From positions 91,851,844 to 91,915,843 of the forward strand of contig CM060694.1 in the NCBI GenBank assembly GCA_030686995.1: DNA of 64,000 bases, given 5' to 3'. Below the pieces are notes generated by a model. That model was not told where the DNA came from and did not search any database. It saw only the letters and a list, made by a program, of their open reading frames with translations. Positions within the stretch are counted from its first letter, which is position 1. Each line of letters starts with the position of its first letter. The translations under genes and the position numbers were made by a program. This DNA comes from Artemisia argyi. Lineage: Eukaryota; Streptophyta; Magnoliopsida; Asterales; Asteraceae. Positions 33,633-44,536 of the stretch are shown piece by piece.

Positions 33633-33962
33633 TGATCCGCCAGACTTGCAGAATAATGTGCTATAAATACCAAACCATTTGTTTGTTTTGTGTAACCCTT
33701 TAGGACATATTTTCACATATTCATTAAACTAACTCAGTAACCCTTGACTTGTGTGATTCTCTTATGTAGCAAGGAATTCCACAAGATCATTCAAGAAGTT
33801 GCAAGCTTCAACTCTAAAGTTGCAAGTCTTGGTAGCTTGGTCATGTATAAGCTTTGGTAGTTTATACTTCATTTGTGTCATGTATGTAGAAGTTGTTGGT
33901 TAGTATTTTAGGCCTCAAAATACGTAGTGTGTTGGGAGTTGTACCCTAGTAAAAGAACTAAC

Positions 33963-34102
33963 GGGAGTGGTTGTACCCTTGGTAAAGAACTCGACATCTA
34001 GCTTTGTGTCGGTAAAAGTGTAAGCGACGAATGGGAGTGGTTGTACCCTTGTAAAAGAACTCGACATCTAGCTTTGTGTCGGTAAAAGTATAAGCGACGT
34101 GT
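33963..34102 (+). repeat. 70-bp direct duplication in copia LTR
   Basis: Two adjacent units start GGGAGTGGTTGTACCCTTG at 33963 and 34033 and end GTAAGCGACG. A partial third (GGGAGTTGTACCC) lies 30 bases upstream. They differ by two or three bases. Confidence 0.9.
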
Positions 34103-34301
34103 AAGGTTTTCTCCGCCGGTGAAAGGAGCTTGTTGATTAGTGTTTATAACACTCGAGTTGGAAACTCGGGGCGTGGATGTAGGGCAAGGAAAAAGAGTCC
34201 TTGTAGCCGAACCACGATAAACTATCGTGTTCTGGTTTGATTGTTTCTTTCTCTATCTTTGCTTATTATATGTTGTTGTTTAGTTAGAATTGTTGATCAC
34301 A

Positions 34302-34495
34302 TATAAAGCTTTTCAAAGAACCAAAACAAGTAATATTGTTCTTATATCTTTCAACATAAGTAAAGCTTTTCAAAGAACTAAACAAGCAAAGTTAGAATCA
34401 TTACAAGTAAAGCTTTTCAAAGTATAAAACAAGTTAAGTTAGAATGGTTATCTACATGTAAAGTCTTTTCAAAGAATCAAACATATTAAGTTGTG
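34302..34495 (+). repeat. 60-bp degenerate repeats TAAAGCTTTTCAAAG
   Basis: Four copies of TAAAG(C/T)TTTTCAAAG, each followed by an AAACAAGTTAAGTT-like phrase, occur near 34302, 34360, 34408 and 34458 in the U5 part of the copia LTR. Confidence 0.85.
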
Positions 34496-34650
34496 TTTAT
34501 ATCTTTAACCAAATGTCAAGTTCTCAAATATTATTTAAGCAAATAAGAATCGAAAAAGCGGTAAACTATTCAACCCCCCTTCTAGTTTTCCACAATTGGC
34601 ATCAGGAGCTACGTTACTCAAGATCTTTAAAATAGAATGTATTTTAAAAC

Positions 34651-35946
34651 TTGGATCGATCCATGGATTTTGAAAATCTCAAAGAAGGGCAACCTATTAA
34701 AAACCAACCGCTATTTGAAAAAGAAAACTTACTTGAATGGAAAAGTAATTTTGAAAACTATGTGAAATCAATTGATCAAGATCTTTGGCATATTATTTCT
34801 TTTGGTAATTTCAAACCAAAGAAAACAAGTTTTTGAAAACCAACATAACTATCTTAAACTTGATAAAAATACTAAAGCTAAAACAATGCTTTACAAAGCT
34901 TTAGTACCAAATATGAAAGAATGTATTTTTGTCAAAAGGCTAACGATGTTTGAAAAATATGGTAAACTTTCATCAAGGAATATGTCAAGTCAAAGATGAT
35001 CAATTTGATCTTACATATGAATTAGAAGTTTTAGAAAAACTAATTGATAGACACTTAGTAGAAGTTAATACATGTGCTACTAGTTTAAATGTTTTAAATG
35101 AAGGTACAAGTGAAGATGAGTACGTGTGTTTTGATGAACCTGCTTGCGTATCTTGGAATGTAATGGAAGTTGACGAAGACAATGATCCGGTAGTTTTTTG
35201 TCAACTTATTGATACAACAAGCAAGGTGTTAGTTAAGGTGATTACTTGTGTCAAGCTCGTAGTAGTCTTGCTTGCGATTCATGGAATAACTCGGATGAAG
35301 ATGAAGTCAATCATCCGGTTTGTGATTCTATACTAGATAAAACATCAAGCAAGGTACACTTTGAAACCAAACTCTTTTGCTTTGATTAATTTATCCTAGA
35401 GTTTTCTAAACTAGAAAATGAGTCTAAACATTTGTGCAACATGGACCTAAAAGCTATCTTCAAGAATGAGTCTTCAAAATCTCTTAAGAATATCTTTGAA
35501 AAGGAAATCTTATTAGAAGATAAAATGTTTAAAATTAAGAGTAATGTTGAAATTAATCTAGAATGTAAATTATGTCTAGATTACAAACATGAGATTAAAA
35601 TGCAAAATGAGAAAGGAAAAATTATTAGTTAAATTTGATGAAAGCTCAAAATCTCTTGAAAGATTGTTGAGGAGTCAAAGGTTGTTTAAAAATAAAACCG
35701 GATTAGGATTTAACTCAAAAGCACCATTAACTAATAAAACAAAGCAAGTAAAATTTGTCTAACCTAGAAGAGAGATTTAGAGATAATTCTATCTCTAATA
35801 GAAACTCATGATAAAAGAATTAAGATTATCATACTCTATGCTTTTATATGATTGTCTAACCTTCTTGGATACATGAGTTATTGAGTTTCAAAGCATGTCG
35901 TCAAACCAAGTTTTTTACGCTTAATGCTTATCCGCTTGATAGCATC
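34651..35946 (+). pseudogene. Ty1/copia gag, broken and interrupted
   Basis: It opens MDFENLKEGQPIKNQPLFEK, with LLEWKSNFENYV and DLWHIISFGNF as in copia Gag N-termini. It continues with shifts near 34830 and 34960 into FDLTYELEVLEKL and a Glu/Lys-rich coiled-coil part (about 35430-35760) in a third frame. Several stops and shifts make it non-functional. The Tekay element interrupts it at 35946/35947, and the same sequence resumes after the target duplication at 57973. A zinc knuckle is not visible. Confidence 0.75.
35942..35946. repeat. Target site duplication GCATC, left copy
   Basis: Perfect 5-bp match with 57968-57972, immediately outside the LTR termini. This fixes the insertion boundaries and joins the copia gag relic on both sides. 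Confidence 0.95.
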
Positions 35947-36764
35947 TGTCACAACCCGCAATTTCAGGTCATTTTTCCCAACTTCGACATTCTACTATTC
36001 ACAAATTACTATTCATCGATCACTATTCATCGTTTTACTATTCATCGTTTTGAGGTCAATTTGACATTCCGAGACACATTCAAAAATTTTACTATTCACT
36101 TGACACTATTCATTTCCGAGAGGAAATCACTATTCACGTGCATTACTCATGTCGTCGTAAATTTAGTTTACGAGTGTTCAAATTCGCGTAACCGTATTGG
36201 TTCAGGAGCGAATTCATGCATTATTATCAGGGACATTTCATACAGACTAGAAATAGTCTGCACATCATCATTAGGGCACTTGCATGCTATTCCACTCGTA
36301 GGATAATTAAATTTATACTTTGGTACAATTAACGATTTACGTACGTTTATTTTAAATAAACACTAATACGCGAACTATAAATGTGTCTAACATGTCCGAC
36401 ACTCCCGACTATTGTCCCAATATATTTTTATACTCATTTTTATAATATAAAAATTATAATATTAATTTACCCGGTATTTTGGAAATTTATTTATTACGTA
36501 TCGTACGTTTAACTTAATAACGACGGTTTTCAACAAAATTAAACGATAATCACCCAAACTCTCCGTACTTGTACCCGGCATATTTTTACAATTTTTACGA
36601 CTTTATTACGTCCCGAATAACTTCAATAAAATTTATTTCTAACAAACCCGGTACCCCGATTAAACCTAAAACTAACTTTACTACATAATACTAATCCTAA
36701 TCTTTTAATTAAACCCAAGGACAAACCCCCCCCCCCCCTTTCCCTCCTTTTTGGGCCGGCCAAC

Positions 36765-36791
36765 CCCCCCCCCCCCCCCCCCCCCCCCCCC
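36765..36791. repeat. Poly-C tract of about 25 bases in LTR
   Basis: An almost pure C run precedes CATGGTCC, with a shorter C12 run about 30 bases upstream. Both are also in the 3' LTR (55676-55686 and 55711-55735) but with different lengths. The opposite strand is a long G run able to form G-quadruplexes. Confidence 0.9.
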
Positions 36792-37742
36792 ATGGTCCTA
36801 ATACATTGAAACTTCACCAACCTAATTAAATGCCCACCAAACTATTGTCTCTAAGTATAAATTAAACTTTTTCACCCATTTATCACACAAATCATTTTAC
36901 TAGCACAAGCAAAACTCTTTCACTCATTTTCTCTTAAGGTATAATCGACCTAGGTGATTCAAGGAGCAAGGAGAACAAATTTTACAAGATCTAGGTATAA
37001 ACTAGTTCATATAGTCATCCTTGTTGGAGTTTTGAAATAAAAACTCAAGGATTAGTAGGTTTTTATCATCCAAACTCCCTAAACCTTCAAGTAAGTTAAC
37101 AAACTCATTTTTATGATTTTTACAAGTTATTACCATGTTTATATATATTTCTTACAAGAACTCATGCATATAATGACTTATACCACTTTATTTTGTACAT
37201 ATGTAACTTTGAGCCCTACAAATGGACACATAAGAAACCCTTGTTAGACCTAGTGGATTGATGATGTTTAAGGACCCATGACACCCTAAGAAGGTGTATG
37301 GTAGGTTTAGACTAGCTTTGTGGTGTTTGAAAGTGGTTTGATTGAGGTTAGAACTAGCTTGGAGACTTGAAAATGGTTTTTGAAACATTTGAAATACCTA
37401 CTGTCCCTATTTTCATTTCGGGGGAAAATCAGTAGATGGTGGCCAAGTTTGACCAAAGATTTAGAAAATACATTCAAAAACGAAACTTTAGGCGAAAGAA
37501 CGGATTAAAACAAGCTTATAACGAAGGAGATATGATTTTTGCAAATTTAACGACGAAAACTATTTTTACAAAAACTGCTTGCTGTTTGGCAGATTTCAAT
37601 GGGTAAAAAGAGGTATTAAACGTAACCTAAAGGAGCCGAGTTATCAAAAATATACTAGTATATACAAAGACGAATCCGTGGACATAAAGAACAAGGAAAA
37701 CGAGCTTAAAACGACCAAGTTATACCCACTTTAACATCCTCA

Positions 37743-37745
<3 letters not shown>

Positions 37746-37828
<83 letters not shown>
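37746..37828. repeat. (AT)n microsatellite in the 5' LTR
   Basis: About 80 bp of AT. The equivalent tract in the 3' LTR is at 56690-56768. Confidence 0.95.
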
Positions 37829-37830
<2 letters not shown>

Positions 37831-39030
37831 ACACAAATAAAAACAATAACGTACGCGCTAAATGGTATATTTTTCTCGAAACGTTACTAAGGGCTATATT
37901 TTTAACAAATGAATACGTATGACCCAAGAGAATACTTATAAGACTTAACGACGTTATTTCAAGGTTTTCAATACAAAGAACGTAACACTAACACTTTCAT
38001 ACGAGATAGTACGACAAGTTATATACTTCTATATAAGGACATATTTTTCCTAAGTATGGAAACTATTTTAATATGACGATAACTAGTATTTCCAATTTAC
38101 GAGTGGTATGAGCATCATGTGCATGTGCATTCATTTCATTACGGCTTGATCTTAATTAGATCACGATTATTCATTTAGGTTGCGGCTAGTACTCGCGCCT
38201 CATTGTCCCGACTACTTTTACCTCATTGCACCATCTTTGTACTATCAATTCGAGGTGAGTCTTCATAGCCCCGTTTTAATTACTTATTTGATTTTAAATC
38301 CCACGGGGGAGAATACATTGCACAATTATTTTTGTACATGCCCAAGTATTACAAATTCCATACATTGCTTAAGTTGCCTTATTACCACGTCTTGACAAGT
38401 CCCCTTTATTATCATGGACCGTTAATTTCTAGTACTAAGCGGGAGTGAGTGGATAGATCTATCGAGGGTGACGCCTCCATTCGCGTTGGGTTGCTCCAAC
38501 GGGACGAATGCATTTCATGTCTTAACGAATTGAGTGTCTGGTAAACACTCTGGTGGGGCATTACTAAGTCTAGCTTCGGGGTCATGAGCTTAAGAGACAA
38601 TGTAGCTTTTTGACATTCTTGTCGGTTTACTTATTACTTGTGGCTTATGTACTTACGATTTACTTACAAACCTATGATTATTCACCAACTTTATGTTGAC
38701 CGTTTTTCGCAATGTATTTCTCAGGTAACTAAGGCATATTCTCATGGCATGCATGGAGTCATTTTGTGTAACAAGGATGATATGGCTCATTCGGACTTTC
38801 TTGCACTTATGTTGAAACGTCGTTTGATTGTACTAAACTTGTTTCCGTAAACTTTTCCAACTTTTGGGACCTATGTCTTTATAACTCTGAATATTTGAAT
38901 GAATCAAACGACTTATTTTTAAAACGACACTTTAGGTCGTTCAATATATCCTTGCTTGTGTGCTATGATCCGTTACACCCTCAGGTATTCAATTCCGCTG
39001 CCATTCAGGTATTTTAGGGGTGTGACAGAT

Positions 39031-39046
39031 TGGTACCAGAGCTAAG
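39031..39046 (+). other. Primer-binding site of outer Tekay element
   Basis: TGGTACCAGAGCTAAG begins three bases after the LTR. It matches the initiator tRNA-Met type PBS (TGGTATCAGAGC) with one mismatch in the first 12 bases. Confidence 0.85.
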
Positions 39047-39196
39047 GTTATAGCGAACTAGGTTGCATCATGGACCCTAGACTATAACCACACCATCATA
39101 GCATATCATCATTTCATCATAGTGCATATTTACTTATTTTGGTGATTCCATTTTACGAGTTATTTATTTTTATTTCACCTTGATTATCACAGAGTC

Positions 39197-40147
39197 ATGT
39201 CTTCGAATCCCGACACTGTCATACTTTACACTATATCCGACTCTGGTGATGAGGGCTCTGTGTCCTCCACTGCTGTTTCACCATTTGTTTCCCCTACACC
39301 TGAGTTGCCACTTTTGGCGTCAGATGATGACACCGAGCCTTTCGAGGAGGAGGATACGGCTCCTACTCCCCATGTCCATCCTACTGTACCCACTGACATA
39401 CCATCACCTACTACTACTATCCATTCAGAGCCGAGACTTATGTTTCCTAGGGATAAGACTATCCAGACTGCTAGGAAGAGGGTTCGTTATGCTACATCTA
39501 CTTATAGGAGTCTCCCTAGTCCTACTGTGCCTACACCACCACCACCAGCCATACCCATTACTACTCCTGTACCTACCTCACTCTTGCCGCTCAGGAAGCG
39601 TGCAAGGCTTACCACTCCAGATTCACCTATTACCGAGACTGCTGACCTTTCACCACCACCAGTATACCACACAGGTGAGAGCTCGAGAGCGGCTGCAGCT
39701 AGGGATCCTACAGCCGTTACACTAGAGGATTAGTTTGATGCTCAGCAGGAGCAAGTCGATAGTTTGGGGTATAGAGTTGACGAGATTATTACCACTCGAC
39801 TTGAGGCTGTAGAGGAGCAGGTTGAGGATTTGATTCAGGGTAGAGTTGGTATTGATGTGTCTTACCATGGACTCGAGGCACGACAGTTGAGGCACCAGGA
39901 GGAGATTGAGCTACTTAGGGATGAGTTACCTGAGATTCGAGATAGAGCTCAGGCGACACAGGAGACTCAGTGGGAGCAGGTAGATCAGTTGGCATTGCTT
40001 CGAGAGAGGTTAGTTATGTTGGAGCGCCGAGATGCTTCTTTTCAGTTACGTGTCCAGCATCTTGAGGAGATCGTGGTTGCGATGGATCGTGAGATTCGCC
40101 GCTTGAGGGGAGAGCCTGGACCATCTAGAGCACCTGGAGGAGCCTAG
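39197..40147 (+). pseudogene. Additional ORF upstream of gag, coiled-coil protein, one in-frame stop
   Basis: The sense-strand frame starts MSSNPDTVILYTISDSGDEG. An acidic and Pro/Thr/Ser-rich N-terminal half runs to a TAG at 39731-39733. The same frame then continues for about 138 more codons of heptad-like, charged helix (LEAVEEQVEDLIQG, RHQEEIELLRDELPEIRD, LLRERLVMLERRD) to a TAG at 40145. The whole would be about 317 residues. Such additional sense ORFs between LTR and gag are known in some plant Ty3/gypsy lineages, and their role is unclear. There is no zinc knuckle or protease-like motif. Confidence 0.75.
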
Positions 40148-40395
40148 ACGTAGACTGGTATTATATTAGCTTTTACTATTTTCCTAGTCCCGGGATGTGG
40201 GACATAGTTCAAGAACTTGTAGTCTTTTGGTTGTTGTACAAACAAATATATCAAGTGCGACTCTACTATGTTGGAAATGTTGTGCTATATATTATATCGG
40301 TCCATGTAGGCCGAAATTTTCATGTATTATAGTCATGTGTTGTGATTATATTTATGAGGTTTCTTGGTTGCTCTTTATTATTATCGCATTGTACA

Positions 40396-40590
40396 GGTTG
40401 TGGTTGTATATATACGTGTCGTGGTTGTTGTGGTTGTATATACACGTGTCGTGGTTGTTGTGGTTGTATATATATACTTGTCGTGGTGATGTCTAGACAG
40501 ATTGTGGTTGTATTCGTACATGTCGTGGTTGTATTTATACTTGTTGTGGTTGTATATATATATACATGTTGTGGGTGTACATCTTTGGTT
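40396..40590 (+). repeat. Degenerate 30-bp minisatellite TTGTGGTTGTATATATAC
   Basis: Six or seven imperfect units of about 30 bases (TTGTGGTTGTATATATAC(G/A)TGTCGTGG) lie between the additional ORF and gag. All frames give Trp/Leu/Tyr-rich nonsense, so it is not coding. Confidence 0.85.
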
Positions 40591-40650
40591 CGATGACTAT
40601 TTCTATTATGATTTTTCTCATGGTTATTTCCATTGTGATTTATCAGAAAT

Positions 40651-40846
40651 ATGGCACCAAGGAAGAGTAAGACTGCACCAGAAACACCCGCTATGACTCA
40701 AGCCGCTATCCGCAAGTTGGTCAGGGATAGTATTGCAGAAGCTCTGGAGATTGAGAGAGCTGAGGTTGCTGCTAGGGCTGCTGAGACTGCTTCTAATACA
40801 GGAACAGTTGAACCAACTGCTACTAGGCGTGAATGTACATGGAAAG
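40651..40846 (+). pseudogene. Tekay gag, 5' part, split by nested element
   Basis: The start is MAPRKSKTAPETPAM, followed by AIRKLVRDSIAEALE and a short Ala/Glu-rich segment up to CTWK. The frame is interrupted at 40846/40847 by the nested LTR. The codon phase here matches that at 50467 when one copy of the GAAAG duplication is discounted, so this gag was open when the second element inserted. Confidence 0.9.
40842..40846. repeat. Target site duplication GAAAG of nested element, left copy
   Basis: Perfect match with 50462-50466, immediately outside the nested LTR ends. Confidence 0.95.
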
Positions 40847-43800
40847 TGTAACAACCCGCATTTTCGGGACATTTCTCCTATTCACTATTCACCAGTTACT
40901 ATTCATCGGTTACTATTCACCGGTCACTATTCATCATTTACTATTCATCATTTTCGGAGTCAGTTTGTGATTCCGAGAAGCGTTCAGAAATTTTACTATT
41001 CATGTGACATTATTCATTCCCGAAGGGAAATCACTATTCATGATCAACGTTCGTCTTTTCGTAAACTGAGTTTACGAGTCTTCAAATTCGCGTAACCAAT
41101 GTGGTTTAGCTGCGAATTCATGCATCATTCATTAATGACGCTTCATATAGACTGGATTAGTCTACACATTATCATCATCATTTGAGAACTTACACGGATA
41201 TGCATTATTTCTATATACGTATGCTTAATTTGCAATTAACGATACCACTCAGTTTTACTACTAACGTATACCCAATACTCCCGACTATGATCCTAACATA
41301 TTTACATACTCATAATAATAATATAAAAATTATATTATTAATTTACCCGGTGTTTTAAAACCAATGGCTACATTTTACGGTCGGAGCTTATTACTCCGTC
41401 GGTTTGCGTTATTTCAATACGATAATTATTTCAACACCCGATTACCATCAGGAATAATATTTTACAACTTTTACAACTTCGTCGTATTTTATTTCACCTC
41501 GTTAACATTTATTTTTAGTTAACTCGGTACCCGATAACACCTAATACACAACAAAACCAACTAATACATACACTTGGGACATAAGCTTTAATTAGCCCAC
41601 AAACTCTCCCCACTTTCCCTTAAAATCCTCCCCATGCCCCCCTAACTAGCCATATGCATTAATTTTTTTTTTTGACTACTAAATATCTACCACTAAATAT
41701 ATACCTTATTTCATCACATTTTCTCATTTACACACCAAATCAACTAGCAACTCTTCTCCTTTCCTCTCTTCCTCCTAGAATCGGCCAAGAACAAGACCAT
41801 AAGAAGAATCCATAAAATTTTGAAGTTCAAGTGTTTATCAAGTCCTAATCATGATCTAGTTGGGGTTTTGTGGTAAAAACCCTATGTTTCTTAACATAAT
41901 CATCTTCAAATTACCTCAAATATTCAAGTAAGCTTCAAGAATACTTTTGATCTTTTCATACTTTCATTTACTTTATATTTTTATGTATTTTCAAGATATA
42001 TTGGTAAAACATGCAAGTATGTAAGATCCATACCACTTATTACTCATTTTATTTTTATAAACACTAGATCTATAATTTTTATTAGAAATCTCATGAGATC
42101 CACCAAGATTGGTGATGTTTAGGAACCCATGACACCCTAAGAAGGTGTATGGTAGGATTGGGTAATTGTGGTGTTGATTTGAGAAAGTTTGGTTAACTTT
42201 TGAACAAGCCTTGAACTAGAAAAGTTGATTTTTACAACTATATAAAAGCTACTGTCCATTTTTGCAAAACGTGGGAAACTCAGGGTCTAGGGTGTAACTT
42301 TGGACCCAAGATTTAGAAAATACATTCCAAGAAGAAACTATGGCCGAAAACGGGGATAAAATCCGAGTTACGACGAAAAAGATATGCTATTTTCAAGATT
42401 TACGACGAAAACTATATTTTCTGAAATATTGAATCTGTCCCGATTTTTCTAGCTAGGAAAACTGAGATTTAGTGATATCTTGACTAGCCGAGACCTTGAA
42501 AAACCTAAAGTATACTTGATTACCTTCGCGGGGATATAAAGAACATAGGAAACGGGCTTATAACAAAAAAGATACAAGTGTTTGAAATCCGACGATATAT
42601 ATATTTTTCCATCAGCTTTTGTACACTAATAGAGTTTTGACGTAAACTGTCTTTGCGAGACACCACTTTCACGGCTGTTTTTCTTTATGATCGGATCAGT
42701 TTGAGTCCGAGCCGTAGTTTTATGAAATCAAGATCTCCCAGCAAGCTTTTCAAACCAATTGGCCGTTTGATCTTTGGACTCATAACGAATAAACTACGAC
42801 CTCATCTATATACCCGATAAACTATATATATTTTGACAGCTTTTGCTATAATGAAATTTTCTAAGTATTGAACATAATACTTTCAAGTAACAACAATGAG
42901 AGTCGATTTTCTCATCGATCAAGACCCGTATAGCCAAAAGTTAAATGACACGACTTCAAGATATTGTTACAAGGTTTTCAAAAACGCCGAGCTTGACCAT
43001 TAACACTTAACGTACAATATTTCGCGACTAGTTTTGCGAGGCCATTTTGGTCATATTTTCAAGTAATGAAAATGTTATTTTTGCGGCGAAAACCTTATAT
43101 TTACCGATAAAACACAAAACGAGGATCGTGGAGTACCTTTTCAACACAACTACATGAAAAGTGGTTATTAACTTAACGAGACGTCAAAAATGTATTTTTG
43201 ACGATAAACACTATTTTCAAAACTAACGAGTGGTATCGATAACATACGTACTTGCATGTGTAGCATCATTTCGTTTCTTACATTAGAAACTATCATTCAT
43301 ATTAGGTTGCGATTAGAGATCGTGCCTCATTTCAGTGTATCCACTTTTGTCATCATAGCTATCGCACCAGGTGAGTTCATACCCCCTACTTTTACTTGTT
43401 TTTATAACTGTTTTGGGGGAGAATACGTGCTCGTTTTTGACTAAACTCAATGCTTGAATGCGCAATTGTTTACTTAAACACTACTGTTTCTTTGAAGGCT
43501 TGATTGATTATTCAAATGCACCTATGTGTATATCGGTTGCATACTTGATTATTTTCTCGCATACACAAGCGTTTTATAAACATGCAACACACTTTATGAA
43601 CTCTTGCTCTTATGCAACACACTTTATGAACTATTGCTTTTATGCAACACACTTTATGAATTCTTGCTCTTATGCAACACACTTTATGAACTCTTGCTTT
43701 TATGCAACACACTTTATGAACTGTTGCTTTTATGCAAACACTTTTATGGACCATACTGAAACTTATGCTTTATTTAAACTATTACGCGGATTAGCCTAAG

Positions 43801-44536
43801 CCCTTGAATCCCACTATGCCCAAACTCATGAACCGTCAATTCCTGCTGGGAAGCGCGAATGTTATAAATAGATCTATTGGTGGTGACTCCCCCGTTCGGT
43901 TTGACCGGATAGGCAAACGCGAGCGTATAACATGTCGAATTACAAGTGTAACGGGATAAACACTTGCCGGGCCTTTATATTTAACATGCTTCTAGAGCAT
44001 GGACACTGTTATAGCTTCGGTTGCATGAACTTAGCGCTAGCGTAATAGACTATTTTTCTATGTGATATTATATTTGTTGTAATGATCACACACTCTACTC
44101 ATGGTCCACAATCCTGATTTTACTGTAAGGTAAACTTTATTTTTATGACATTGTGAGTTACACAATGGTCACAAAACTCTCTATTGTACTCACAACACTA
44201 TTGTTTTAATACAAACTTATGAACTCACCAACCTCGTGTTGACACTCTTTAGCATGTATTTTCAGGTTTTAAGCAATGGCACGCTACTGGAGGTTTTGGC
44301 AGGGCATGGCATGGTCATAGAAGACTCTGATATTCACTTGGGGACCATTTTAAACTATTTTACGGGCCTACTTCCGCACTATATTTTAACGATGTAAATT
44401 CAAGACTTTTGGTTAAATGATTTTATTCTAAATGATTGAAGTGAAAACCAGTTTTGAACTTGTGTTGTAATACCAATTGAGTTACACCCCAGCTACATGT
44501 AAGCTTCCGCTGGACCCGATTTCTGGGGGTGTGACA
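40847..44536 (+). repeat. 5' LTR of nested element
   Basis: 3690 bp, TGTAACAACCC to GGTGTGACA. It contains the CTATTCA repeat block near its start (as in the host LTR), a T11 run at about 41650 and a 30-bp minisatellite at 43579-43735. It is nearly identical to 46774-50461. Confidence 0.95.
43579..43735 (+). repeat. 30-bp minisatellite in nested LTR
   Basis: Five tandem units of ATGCAACACACTTTATGAAC with a variable CTCTTGCTTT tail. An identical array is in the 3' LTR (49504-49660). ORFs on both strands through it simply translate the repeat. Confidence 0.95.

Larger units (their letters stand above)
33237..34594 (+). repeat. 5' LTR of a Ty1/copia element with extra 3' ORF
   Basis: The right edge is fixed by TTTTCCACA followed two bases later by TGGCATCAGGAGC, a mutated Met-type PBS. 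The left edge is uncertain (33.21-33.28 kb). It carries a GC-rich hairpin block (33576-33650), a TATA box (TATAAATA, 33662-33669), a 70-bp duplication (33963-34102) and a 60-bp repeat series (34302-34495). A gag relic follows at 34651. Confidence 0.6.
35947..39027 (+). repeat. 5' LTR of the outer Tekay element
   Basis: 3081 bp, from TGTCACAACCCGC to GGGGTGTGACA. It holds repeated CTATTCA(C/T) motifs in the first 200 bases, two poly-C tracts (36727-36738 and about 36766-36790), an (AT)n run (37746-37828), and a TATA-like region after the poly-C. It is paired with 54898-57967. Confidence 0.95.

Noticed and set aside
39180..39725. 181-codon Leu/His-rich ORF overlapping the additional Tekay ORF
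   Set aside because: It is in another frame. The product is low-complexity, while the frame from 39197 has coherent acidic and coiled-coil structure continuing past its stop.
43458..43799. 113-codon ORF with repeated THFMNSC units, and its minus-strand counterpart
   Set aside because: It is the 30-bp LTR minisatellite translated. The same ORF recurs in the other LTR because the LTRs are copies.
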